A stretch of 64,000 nucleotides of DNA, taken from positions 1 through 64,000 of the forward strand of contig RAYO01000015.1 in the NCBI GenBank assembly GCA_003612335.1. Direction: 5' to 3'. Below are positions 40,571 through 48,312 of the stretch, one piece after another; positions within the stretch are counted from its first letter, which is position 1; the number at the start of each line of letters is the position of its first letter. A model generated the notes under the pieces. The model was not told where the DNA came from. It ran no database searches and saw only the letters and a list, made by a program, of their open reading frames with translations. Source of the DNA: a bacterium 1xD42-67. Lineage in GTDB: Bacteria; Bacillota; Clostridia; Oscillospirales; Oscillospiraceae. The position numbers and the translations under genes were made by a program.

Positions 40571-43500
40571 ATGTATCTGCGCGCACTGGAGATCCAGGGC
40601 TTCAAGTCCTTCCCCGACAAGACGGTCCTCACCTTCGGCGAGGACATCACCGCCATCGTGGGCCCCAACGGGTCGGGCAAGTCCAACATCTCCGACGCCA
40701 TCCGCTGGGTGATGGGGGAGCAGTCCACCCGGGCCCTCCGGGGGGGCAAGATGGAGGACGTGATCTTCGGCGGCACTGCCAAGCGCAAGCAGACAGGCTA
40801 TGCCGAGGTCTCTCTGGTGCTGGACAACACCACCCGCCTCTTTGACATGGAGGAGAGCGAGGTGATGGTCACCCGGCGGTACTACCGCTCAGGCGAGAGC
40901 GAATACTATATCAACCGCCGCTCCGTCCGGCTGAAGGACGTGAACGAACTGTTCATGGACACCGGCTTGGGCCGGGAGGGCTACTCCATCATCGGCCAGG
41001 GCCGGATCGACGAGATCCTGTCGGTGAAGTCCGCCGACCGCCGGGAGGTCTTCGAGGAGGCCGCCGGCATCTCCCGCTTCCGCCACCGGAAGGAGGAGGC
41101 AGAGCGGAAGCTGGAGCGCACCGACGAGAACCTGGTGCGGATCAACGACAAGATCTCTGAGCTGGAGCTCCAGGTGGAGCCTTTGCGGGAGCAGAGCGAG
41201 AAGGCGAAAAAATTCCTGATCCTCCGGGACGAGCTCCGGGGGCTGGAGATCTCGGTCTGGCTGGATACCCTGGAGCGGATCCGGGCCAGCAATATCAAGC
41301 TGGAGGCCGACTATCAAGAGGCCGTCCGCCGGCGCGAGGAGGTCAAGGAGGCCCAGGAGCGGGCCTATGCCGCCGCCGAGAAGTTTTCCCAGGCCATGCG
41401 GGACAAGGACGTGGAGGCCGACCGCCTGCGCTTTGAGATGCAGGGCCGGCAGGCCAAAGCCAACGAGCTGGAGTCAGCCATCGCTGTGCTGAGGAGCAGC
41501 ATCCAGCACAATCTGGAGTCCGCCCGGCGCATCAAGGCCGACCTGGAGCAGCAGGAGGACCGGGAGGGCTCTCTGTCCCAGCAGATCGGCCAGCGGCAGG
41601 CCCGTCTGGCCGAGATCGGATCCCAGCTGGAGGAGGGGCGGGCCGCCCTGACCGCCAGGAGCCGGGAGGCGGAGGAGGCCGCCCGGTCCGCAGGCACCTT
41701 GGCCAAGGAGCTGGAGGAGCTGCGCTCCCAGGCCGACCTGGGCACCGCCGGGGCCGCCGAAGCTAAGGCCCTGCTCTCCGCCCTGGCCGCCGCCGCCCAG
41801 GAGGTGATGGACCGGGACGAGACCGTCCGCCGGGAGGCCAACGAGCTGGCCGGCCGGCTGGAGGAGGCCCAAAAGGAGGTCCGTTCCTCCAAAAAAGCAT
41901 ACGACAGCGCGGTGGAGGAGCGGGACGCAGTCAGGAACGTGATCCAAGGCTATCAGCTGCGGATGGATTCCCGGAAAAAGAAGTGGGACCAAGCCAAGGA
42001 CGCCCAGGTCAGGCTCCAGATGGAGGAGAACGCCCTCACCTCCAGGATCAAACTCCTCACCGAGATGGAACGGGAACACGAGGGCTACACCAAGGCGGTC
42101 AAGCTGGTGATGAACGAGGCCCAGCGGGGCGCCCTCCGCAACATCCACGGCCCGGTGGCCGACCTGCTGAAGGTCCCCGACCGCTTCACTGTGGCCATCG
42201 AGACCGCCCTGGGCGGGGCCATGCAGAACATCGTGGTGGACCGGGAGGAGGACGGCAAGGCCGTCATCCAGTACCTGAAGCGCCGGGACGGAGGCCGGGC
42301 CACCATCCTGCCTCTCACCTCCATCCGCCCGGGCGCCCTCCGGGAGAGGGAGCCGCTGAGCCGGGAGCCCGGCTTCGTGGGGATCGGGGACCAGCTAATC
42401 TCCTTCGACCCCAGATATCAAAACATCTTCTCCAACCTGCTGGGGCGGGTGGCCGTGATGGAGGATCTGGACGCCGCCATCGCCGCCGCACGAAAGTACG
42501 GCTACAAGTTCCGCATCGTCACCCTGGACGGCCAGGTGCTGAACCCCGGCGGGTCCATGACCGGCGGCTCGGCCAGCCGCAGCGCCGGGATCCTGAGCCG
42601 GGCCAACGAGCTGGAGCGGCTGAACAGCCAGCTCTCCGGAATCCGGGCCCAGGTGTCGGAGACCGCCAAGGCGGTGACCGAGGCGGAGCGGGAATCCACC
42701 GCCGCCGCCTACGAGCTGGAGACCGCTCAGGCCCAGCTGCGCCAGTGGGAGGATGCCATCCTCAAGGCGGAGGGGGAGCTGTCCCACCGCCGGAGCGTCG
42801 TCTCCGACCTGGAGCGGCAGGCGGAGGGCCAGCAGGAGGAGCTGGAACAGCTCAAGGCCCGCGCTGTCCAGATCGAATCGGACACCCAGGGGGCCCGGGC
42901 CCGCATCCAGGCCCTGGAGGGGGAGACCGCAGCCCTGAAGAGCGAGGCGGAGGGCAAGGCCCGGGGCCAGACCGAGATCCAGGAGCGGTCCGCCCGAATC
43001 GCCCAGGAGGTATCCGCCCTCACCGCCTCTCAGGCAGCCCTGGAGGCGGAACAGGAGGCCACCAGATCCGGCCTGCTCGAGCTGGAACGTCTGAAGGAGA
43101 ACATGGCCGGGGACCGGGACCAGAGCCGGGCCCTCGTGGCCGGCTACGAACAGGAGAACCTGGGCTTCACCCGGGAGATCAAGGAAAAACATCAGGCGCT
43201 GTCCGTTTTGCAGCGGGAGAACCAAGACCGAACCGAGGCCATCTCCCAGCTGAACCGGGAGAAGATCGACCTGGAGGGCCAGCGGGTGAAAGCTACCCGA
43301 GAGAGCCAGTCTCTCAACGAGGAGCTGCTGCGCACTGAGGGGGAGGTCTCCCGGCTGGAGCAGCGGAAGGTGTCCGCCTCTATGGAGGAGAAACAGCTGC
43401 TGGACAAGCTGTGGGAGAACTATGAGCTCAGCCACGAGGCCGCCCGCCAGCAGCGGGTGGAGATCGAGTCGGTGCAGAAGGCCAGCCGCCGCATCGCCGA

Positions 43501-44143
43501 GCTGAAGCGGTCCATCTCCGGACTGGGGAACGTGAACGTGGGCGCCATCGAGGAGTTCCAGCGGGTCAACGAGCGGTATACCTACCTCACCGACCAGCGG
43601 GACGACGTGGACAAGGCCAAAAGAGAGCTGGAGGGGATCATCACCGCCATCACCGCCGAGATGAAGGCCATCTTCGCCCGGGAGTTCGCCATCATCAACG
43701 AAGCCTTCGGCCAGACCTTCGCAGAGCTCTTCGGCGGCGGCAAGGCCACCCTGGAGCTGGAAGACCCGGAGGACATCCTCAACTGCGGCATCGAGATCAA
43801 GGTCCAGCCCCCGGGAAAAGCTTTGAAGATCATCACCCTCCTGTCCGGGGGCGAGAAGGCCTTCGTCGCGATCGCCCTGTACTTCGCGATCTTGAAGGTC
43901 CGGCCCACCCCCTTCGTGGTCATGGACGAGATCGAAGCCGCCCTGGACGACAACAACGTGGTGCGCTTCGCCCGGTATATGCGCAATATGTCGGAAAAGA
44001 CCCAGTTCATCGTCATCACCCACCGCCGGGGCACCATGGAGGAGGCCGACGTCCTCTACGGCGTCACTATGCAGGAGCAGGGGATCTCCCGGATGCTCAC
44101 CATCAACCTGAACGATGTGGAGAAGGAGCTGGATATCCGGTGA
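40571..44143 (+). CDS. smc: Chromosome segregation ATPase SMC
   Basis: A 1190-residue condensin core protein that compacts and segregates the chromosome. The N-terminal head has Walker A IVGPNGSGKSNISDAI. Two long coiled coils (about 165-490 and 660-1000) flank the hinge (roughly 515-650). The C-terminal head has the signature LLSGGEKAFVAIAL and Walker B PFVVMDEIEAALDDNNV. The ribosome site is weak (AATGGAG). It is part of the conserved rnc-smc-ftsY order, here with dpsAB between rnc and smc. It is followed by a structured repeat rather than directly by ftsY. Confidence 0.98.
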   Translation: MYLRALEIQGFKSFPDKTVLTFGEDITAIVGPNGSGKSNISDAIRWVMGEQSTRALRGGKMEDVIFGGTAKRKQTGYAEVSLVLDNTTRLFDMEESEVMVTRRYYRSGESEYYINRRSVRLKDVNELFMDTGLGREGYSIIGQGRIDEILSVKSADRREVFEEAAGISRFRHRKEEAERKLERTDENLVRINDKISELELQVEPLREQSEKAKKFLILRDELRGLEISVWLDTLERIRASNIKLEADYQEAVRRREEVKEAQERAYAAAEKFSQAMRDKDVEADRLRFEMQGRQAKANELESAIAVLRSSIQHNLESARRIKADLEQQEDREGSLSQQIGQRQARLAEIGSQLEEGRAALTARSREAEEAARSAGTLAKELEELRSQADLGTAGAAEAKALLSALAAAAQEVMDRDETVRREANELAGRLEEAQKEVRSSKKAYDSAVEERDAVRNVIQGYQLRMDSRKKKWDQAKDAQVRLQMEENALTSRIKLLTEMEREHEGYTKAVKLVMNEAQRGALRNIHGPVADLLKVPDRFTVAIETALGGAMQNIVVDREEDGKAVIQYLKRRDGGRATILPLTSIRPGALREREPLSREPGFVGIGDQLISFDPRYQNIFSNLLGRVAVMEDLDAAIAAARKYGYKFRIVTLDGQVLNPGGSMTGGSASRSAGILSRANELERLNSQLSGIRAQVSETAKAVTEAERESTAAAYELETAQAQLRQWEDAILKAEGELSHRRSVVSDLERQAEGQQEELEQLKARAVQIESDTQGARARIQALEGETAALKSEAEGKARGQTEIQERSARIAQEVSALTASQAALEAEQEATRSGLLELERLKENMAGDRDQSRALVAGYEQENLGFTREIKEKHQALSVLQRENQDRTEAISQLNREKIDLEGQRVKATRESQSLNEELLRTEGEVSRLEQRKVSASMEEKQLLDKLWENYELSHEAARQQRVEIESVQKASRRIAELKRSISGLGNVNVGAIEEFQRVNERYTYLTDQRDDVDKAKRELEGIITAITAEMKAIFAREFAIINEAFGQTFAELFGGGKATLELEDPEDILNCGIEIKVQPPGKALKIITLLSGGEKAFVAIALYFAILKVRPTPFVVMDEIEAALDDNNVVRFARYMRNMSEKTQFIVITHRRGTMEEADVLYGVTMQEQGISRMLTINLNDVEKELDIR

Positions 44144-44162
44144 TCCCCGTCCCGCCCGCAGC

Positions 44163-44415
44163 GAAAAAGGCCCCTTTTCCCCGCAGGGGGACACGATAGC
44201 CGTAAGCGGCAAAGCCGCTAACGGCTATCCAGTGAAAGGGGCTGTCAGCCGCAGGCTGACTGAGGATCGTATTTCGCCGCAGGTGAAATGTGCAAAGCAA
44301 ACACAGGTCTGCAAAACCTTGTTTATTTCATATGTTTTGCTACACAAAATGCGATCCTCCGTCTGGCCTTCGGCCAGCCACCTCCTTTCCAAAGGAGGCA
44401 TTTGGCCCTGCGGGG
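44163..44415. repeat. Large structured repeat, copy A
   Basis: A chain of hairpins. At the left is a 16-bp GATAGCCGT.. stem with loop AAA and one mismatch (about 44194-44229), then GTCAGCC/GGCTGAC. A 98-bp core at 44262-44359 is bounded by GAGGATCG/CGATCCTC. Then come CTGGCC/GGCCAG and CCTCCTTT/AAAGGAGG. The ends (CCCCGCAGGG near 44180 and CCCTGCGGGG near 44407) also pair. The core is homologous to the one at 46910-47006. It has no coding potential. Confidence 0.75.
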
Positions 44416-44438
44416 GACGAAAGATCAGGAGGAAGACC

Positions 44439-44732
44439 GTGAACGAAAACGAGAAAAAAACAGGCGACTGGAAAACGATCCTGGGCGGCATCGCGCTGAT
44501 CGCGGTGCTGTTCATCAGCATCAAGATCATATTCTGGGGATTGGATCAGGTCATCCCCAAGCAGTCGGGCGGGGACGTGCAGAGCAGTCAGAGCGTGTCC
44601 GCGAGCGTTCCGCCGGAGGGACAGGAGACCGAGGACGCCCCCAGCTTCTGTGTCCACTGCGGCAAGGGGCTGCCGGAGAGCTTCCAGTGGGGGCAGTTCT
44701 GCCCGTACTGCGGGGAGAAAAATGAACGATAA
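44439..44732 (+). CDS. Small membrane protein with C-terminal zinc ribbon
   Basis: A 97-residue protein with one transmembrane helix (ILGGIALIAVLFISIKIIFW) and a C-terminal zinc ribbon with two CxxC pairs (FCVHCGKGL and FCPYCGEKN). The start is GTG, six bases after AGGAGG; the longer open frame upstream runs through the repeat element and is not coding. It lies 12 bases before ftsY on the same strand, so is probably co-transcribed. Function unknown; the architecture suggests a membrane-tethered protein or RNA binder. Confidence 0.8.
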   Translation: MNENEKKTGDWKTILGGIALIAVLFISIKIIFWGLDQVIPKQSGGDVQSSQSVSASVPPEGQETEDAPSFCVHCGKGLPESFQWGQFCPYCGEKNER

Positions 44733-44744
44733 GGAGCAATACCG

Positions 44745-45614
44745 ATGGGGTTTTTTGACAAACTGAAAAAGATCAACATTTTCGCAGGCTTCGGCTCGGA
44801 GCTGGATGACGACTTCTACGACGATCTGGAGGAGTCCCTGATCCTGGCGGACACCGGTATGGACGTGACCTTGGAGCTGGTGGAGGAACTGCGCCGCCGG
44901 GTGAAGGCGGAGGGAGTGAAGACCATCGAGGGGGCCCGGGAGGTGATGGTCCAGGTCATCGCCGGTGCCCTCAGCGCCGGGGACCTGTCTCTGGACCTGT
45001 CCACCAAGCCCTCAGTGGTGCTGTTCATCGGGGTGAACGGGGTGGGCAAGACCACTACCATCGGCAAGATCGGCCGCCAGCTCCGGGCCCAGCGGAAGAA
45101 GGTCCTCTTCTGCGCTGCCGACACCTTCCGGGCCGCCGCCGCCGACCAGCTCACCATCTGGGCCGACCGGGCGGGGGTGGACATCATCAAGCAGCAGGAG
45201 GGGGCCGACCCCGCCGCCGTGGTCTTCGACGCCATGTCCGCCGCCAAGGCCCGCAGCTCCGACGTGGTCCTGGTGGACACCGCGGGCCGGCTGCACAACA
45301 AGCAGAACCTGATGAACGAGCTGAACAAGATCTCCCGGGTCATCGACCGGGAGCTGCCCGGCTGCGCCCGGGAGACCCTCCTCGTCCTGGACGCCACCAC
45401 CGGCCAGAACGGCCTCATCCAGGCCAAGCAGTTCAAGGAGGCGGCGGGGATCACCGGCATCGTCCTCACCAAGCTGGACGGCACCGCCAAGGGGGGCATC
45501 GCCATCGCCATCGCCAAGGAGCTGGGAGTGCCCGTGAAATACGCTGGGGTGGGCGAGGGAATCGACGACCTGCGGCCCTTCGACGCCCAGGAGTTCGCCC
45601 AGGCGCTGATCTGA
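44745..45614 (+). CDS. ftsY: Signal recognition particle receptor FtsY
   Basis: GTPase that receives SRP-ribosome complexes at the membrane. The 289-residue protein lacks a long acidic A-domain, as is common in Gram-positives. It has the N-domain (DDLEESLILADTGMDVTLEL) and the G-domain with GVNGVGKTTTIGKIG, DTFRAAAADQL, VDTAGRLHN and TKLDGTAKGG. It follows the zinc-ribbon gene by 12 bases. The position after smc is the conserved Firmicutes arrangement. Confidence 0.97.
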   Translation: MGFFDKLKKINIFAGFGSELDDDFYDDLEESLILADTGMDVTLELVEELRRRVKAEGVKTIEGAREVMVQVIAGALSAGDLSLDLSTKPSVVLFIGVNGVGKTTTIGKIGRQLRAQRKKVLFCAADTFRAAAADQLTIWADRAGVDIIKQQEGADPAAVVFDAMSAAKARSSDVVLVDTAGRLHNKQNLMNELNKISRVIDRELPGCARETLLVLDATTGQNGLIQAKQFKEAAGITGIVLTKLDGTAKGGIAIAIAKELGVPVKYAGVGEGIDDLRPFDAQEFAQALI

Positions 45615-45641
45615 GGCAGAAAACTCTCGCCCCGCTGTGGC

Positions 45642-45679
45642 AAAAAAGCCTCCTTTTGAAGCGGTGCCGCAGAAACTCT
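45642..45679. repeat. Fragment related to the structured repeat
   Basis: AAAAAAGCCTCCTTTTGAA followed by GCGGTGCCGCAGAAACTCT resembles the left end of copy B (AAAAAAGCCTCCTTTCGAA) but lacks the rest. Probably a truncated or eroded copy downstream of ftsY. Confidence 0.5.
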
Positions 45680-45699
45680 AAAAATTAATAGAATATCAA

Positions 45700-45727
45700 T
45701 AGACAGAAAGAGAAAATATGGTAGAAT
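45700..45727 (+). promoter_or_regulatory. Probable promoter of rdgB
   Basis: TAGACA and TAGAAT with a 16-base spacer, in an AT-rich stretch 15 bases before the rdgB ATG. Confidence 0.45.
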
Positions 45728-45742
45728 AAGGGGGAAGCATAT

Positions 45743-46330
45743 ATGAAGCTGGTATTGGCCAGCAAGAACGAGAAGAAGCTGGCGGAGATGAACGATATCC
45801 TGTCCCACCTGGGGATCGAGGTCTGTTCCGAGGCCGACGCCGGGGTGGACATCGAGGTGGAGGAGACGGGGACCACCTTCGAAGAGAACTCCCTGCTGAA
45901 AGCCAAGGCGGTGATGGAGGCCAGCGGGCTGCCCGCCATCGCTGACGACTCGGGGCTGTGCGTGGACTGCCTCAACGGGGCTCCGGGGGTGTGGTCCGCC
46001 CGGTACGGCGGCGAGGGGCTGGATGACACGGCCCGCTACCGCCTGCTGCTGGAGAACATGCGGGGCCAGATGACCCGGGCGGCCAGGTTCGTCAGTGTGA
46101 TCACATGCTGCTTCCCCAACGGCGACGTACTCTCCGCCAGGGGGGAATGCCCCGGCACCATCGCCTACGCCCCCATGGGAGAGGGCGGCTTCGGCTACGA
46201 CCCGGTGTTCTTCGTCCCGGAGCTGAAAAAGACCTTCGCTCAGATGACGGCCGACGAGAAGAACGCCATCTCCCACCGGGGCAAGGCACTGGAAGCGTTC
46301 AAGGAAAAGCTGGAGGAATATTTGAAATGA
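45743..46330 (+). CDS. rdgB: XTP/dITP diphosphatase (RdgB/HAM1 family)
   Basis: House-cleaning enzyme that hydrolyses non-canonical purine triphosphates. The 195 residues begin KLVLASKNEKKLAEM, with the catalytic region TFEENSLLKAKAV, IADDSGLCVD, ARYGGEG and GGFGYDPVF, and a C-terminal SHRGKALE. All expected metal and base-binding residues are present. Its stop overlaps the following zinc-ribbon gene by ATGA. Confidence 0.96.
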   Translation: MKLVLASKNEKKLAEMNDILSHLGIEVCSEADAGVDIEVEETGTTFEENSLLKAKAVMEASGLPAIADDSGLCVDCLNGAPGVWSARYGGEGLDDTARYRLLLENMRGQMTRAARFVSVITCCFPNGDVLSARGECPGTIAYAPMGEGGFGYDPVFFVPELKKTFAQMTADEKNAISHRGKALEAFKEKLEEYLK

Positions 46331-46533
46331 GGGATACCAGGACCTGCCCCAAATGCGGCAGCAAGGACGTAGTCGAGGTGCCCGGCGGCCATGATGGCGG
46401 CGCGAACTGGTTGCCGGCAGGCTGGGGCACAGTGCCGATCGATCGGTATATCTGCTGTGCCTGTGGTTTTTGTGAAGAGTGGATCCGGGCAGACAAGCTG
46501 ACGAAAGTACAAAAATTCTGGAGAGATCGATAA
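46327..46533 (+). CDS. Small zinc-ribbon protein
   Basis: A 68-residue protein with two Cys pairs, CPKCGSKDV near the start and CCACGFCEEW in the middle, that would bind one zinc. The tail is DKLTKVQKFW. The ATG overlaps the rdgB stop (ATGA) and its own stop shares a base with the yhbY ATG (TAATG), so it is tightly coupled within the rdgB-yhbY operon. Function unknown; possibly a nucleic-acid or ribosome-associated adaptor. Confidence 0.82.
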   Translation: MRDTRTCPKCGSKDVVEVPGGHDGGANWLPAGWGTVPIDRYICCACGFCEEWIRADKLTKVQKFWRDR

Positions 46534-46859
46534 TGGAACTTACAAGCAAACAGCGGGCCCAACTTCGGGGGCTGGCCAACAGCATCGACACCATCCTGAT
46601 CGTAGGCAAGAACGGCATCGGGGACGACCTGGTCACACAGGCCAACGAGGCCCTGGAGGCCCGGGAGCTGATCAAGGGGAAGGTGCTGGAGAACTCCCTC
46701 CTCTCCCCCCGGGAGGCGGCGGAGGCCCTGGCCCCCCTCACCCGGAGCGAGGTGGTCCAGGTGATCGGAACAAAATTCGTGCTGTATCGTCCAAGCCATA
46801 AAAAGGACAAAAAGGATAAGATCGTACTGGTGCAGGAGAAGAAACGGCCAAAGGGCTAA
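46533..46859 (+). CDS. yhbY: YhbY-family ribosome-assembly RNA-binding protein
   Basis: A 108-residue protein consisting of one CRM (CRS1-YhbY) domain: ELTSKQRAQLRGLANSIDTI, VGKNGIGDDLV and the loop GTKFVLYRPSHKK. Homologues bind pre-50S ribosomal particles. The start is fixed by a TAATG junction with the preceding gene. It is followed immediately by a structured repeat. Confidence 0.93.
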   Translation: MELTSKQRAQLRGLANSIDTILIVGKNGIGDDLVTQANEALEARELIKGKVLENSLLSPREAAEALAPLTRSEVVQVIGTKFVLYRPSHKKDKKDKIVLVQEKKRPKG

Positions 46860-46860
46860 G

Positions 46861-47050
46861 AAAAAAGCCTCCTTTCGAAAGGAGGTGCCTCAGTTCGCAA
46901 ACTGGGGCGGAGGATCGTATTTTGCCGAAGGCAAAATGTGTGAAGCACACAAGTATCCAAAAGCCTTATTTACTTCGTATGTTCGGCTTCGCCGAACGCG
47001 ATCCTCAGTCGGCCCGCGGCTGACAGCTCCTTTCAAAAGGAGCCTTTTGG
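46861..47050. repeat. Large structured repeat, copy B
   Basis: A left hairpin (GCCTCCTTTCGAAAGGAGG) and CAGTTCGCAAACTG precede a 97-bp core at 46910-47006 bounded by GAGGATCG/CGATCCTC. Inside the core are TTTTGCC/GGCAAAA (loop GAA) and GTTCGGC/GCCGAAC (loop TTC). GTCGGCC..GGCTGAC and CTCCTTT/AAAGGAG follow. The core aligns along its length with copy A, sharing GAGGATCGTATTT, AAATGTG and TATGTT. It lies between yhbY and the nadD-yqeK gene. Confidence 0.75.
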
Positions 47051-47094
47051 TGCGGACTTGAACCATTTTCATTCTGAATAAGGCGGTGTTTCCA

Positions 47095-48306
47095 ATGAAG
47101 ATCGGGATCTTTGGCGGGACCTTCAACCCGCCCCATCTGGGCCATCTGGCGGCGGCCCAGACGGCCATCGATGTGCTGGGACTGGACAAGCTGCTCATCA
47201 TCCCAGACGCCATCCCGCCTCACAAGGCGCTGCCGGAGAACACGCCCGCTCCGGAGCACCGGCTGGCCATGGCGGCCAAGCTGGGGGACGCCCTGCTCCT
47301 GCCCGAGGTGACGGAGGTATCCTCCATCGAGCTGGACCGGGCCGGGAAGAGCTACACCTCCGACACCCTGGCGGCCCTGCGGGAGCAGTACCCAGAGGCA
47401 GAGCTGTGGCTCCTCATGGGGACGGACATGTTCCTCACCCTCCACCAGTGGCACGAGCCGGAGCGGATCTTGTCCCTGGCGGGGATCTGCGCCTTCGGCC
47501 GGACCGAACAGGACGGCGAGGCCCTCTTCGCCCCTCAGCGGGAGCATCTGATGGCGACCTTCCCCGGCGCGAAGATCGTCACCATCTCCCTGCCCGGGCT
47601 GGTGGACATCTCCTCCACCCAGCTGCGGGCGATGCTGGCGAAGGGAGAGGGGGCGGACGATCTGCTCCCCTCGGTCTACGGCTACATCCTGATGAAGGGG
47701 CTCTATGATACCCACGCCGACCTAAAGCACTTGGATATCCCCCAGCTGCGGGCCTGTTCCTACGCCCTGGTCCTGGCCAAGCGGGTGCGACACATCCGTG
47801 GGACCGAGGAGGAGGCGGTGCGGCTGGCCCAGCGGTGGGGAGCGGACGAGACCATGGCCCGCCGGGCAGGGATCCTCCATGACTGCACCAAGTATCTGTC
47901 CGGACAGGAGCACATCGCCATCTGCGAGCAGTACGGAGTACCTCTGGACAGCCTGGAGCGCACCGCCCCCAAGCTGCTCCACTCCAAGACGGGGGCGTGT
48001 ATCGCCCGGCACGTTTTTGGAGAACCTGATGAGGTATATGAGGCCATCTTTTGGCACACCACCGCCAAGGCGGACATGACCACCCTGGAAAAGATCCTGT
48101 ACGTGGCCGACTACATGGAGCCCAACCGGGCCTTCGACGGGGTGGAGCGCCTGCGGGAGCTGGCCTATCGTGACCTGGACAAGGCTCTGCTCCTGGGGGT
48201 GGAGACCACCATCCAGGAGATGGAGGAGCGAAAGCTCCCCGTCCATTCCAACACCCTCCAGGCACAGGCTTGGCTGAAGGGACACGGTGTAACGACAGAG
48301 GGATAG
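47095..48306 (+). CDS. nadD-yqeK: Fused nicotinate-nucleotide adenylyltransferase / HD-domain YqeK hydrolase
   Basis: A 403-residue fusion. Residues 1-200 are NadD, which adenylates nicotinate mononucleotide: GIFGGTFNPPHLGHLAAAQ with the nucleotide-binding HxGH-type His residues, and the ISSTQLRAML motif. Residues 210-400 are YqeK, an HD-superfamily hydrolase of diadenosine tetraphosphate: HIRGTEEEAVRLAQ, AGILHDCTKYL with the His-Asp pair, HSKTGACIA, WHTTAKADMT and ADYMEPNR. In most Firmicutes these are adjacent separate genes. The ATG is eight bases after AAGGCGG; an in-frame GTG nine bases earlier is less well spaced. Confidence 0.95.
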   Translation: MKIGIFGGTFNPPHLGHLAAAQTAIDVLGLDKLLIIPDAIPPHKALPENTPAPEHRLAMAAKLGDALLLPEVTEVSSIELDRAGKSYTSDTLAALREQYPEAELWLLMGTDMFLTLHQWHEPERILSLAGICAFGRTEQDGEALFAPQREHLMATFPGAKIVTISLPGLVDISSTQLRAMLAKGEGADDLLPSVYGYILMKGLYDTHADLKHLDIPQLRACSYALVLAKRVRHIRGTEEEAVRLAQRWGADETMARRAGILHDCTKYLSGQEHIAICEQYGVPLDSLERTAPKLLHSKTGACIARHVFGEPDEVYEAIFWHTTAKADMTTLEKILYVADYMEPNRAFDGVERLRELAYRDLDKALLLGVETTIQEMEERKLPVHSNTLQAQAWLKGHGVTTEG

Positions 48307-48312
48307 AGCGTT

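Noticed and set aside
42395-44212. 605-codon minus-strand frame over smc
   Set aside because: Antisense shadow of the SMC coiled-coil coding sequence; no ribosome site and no recognisable domain.
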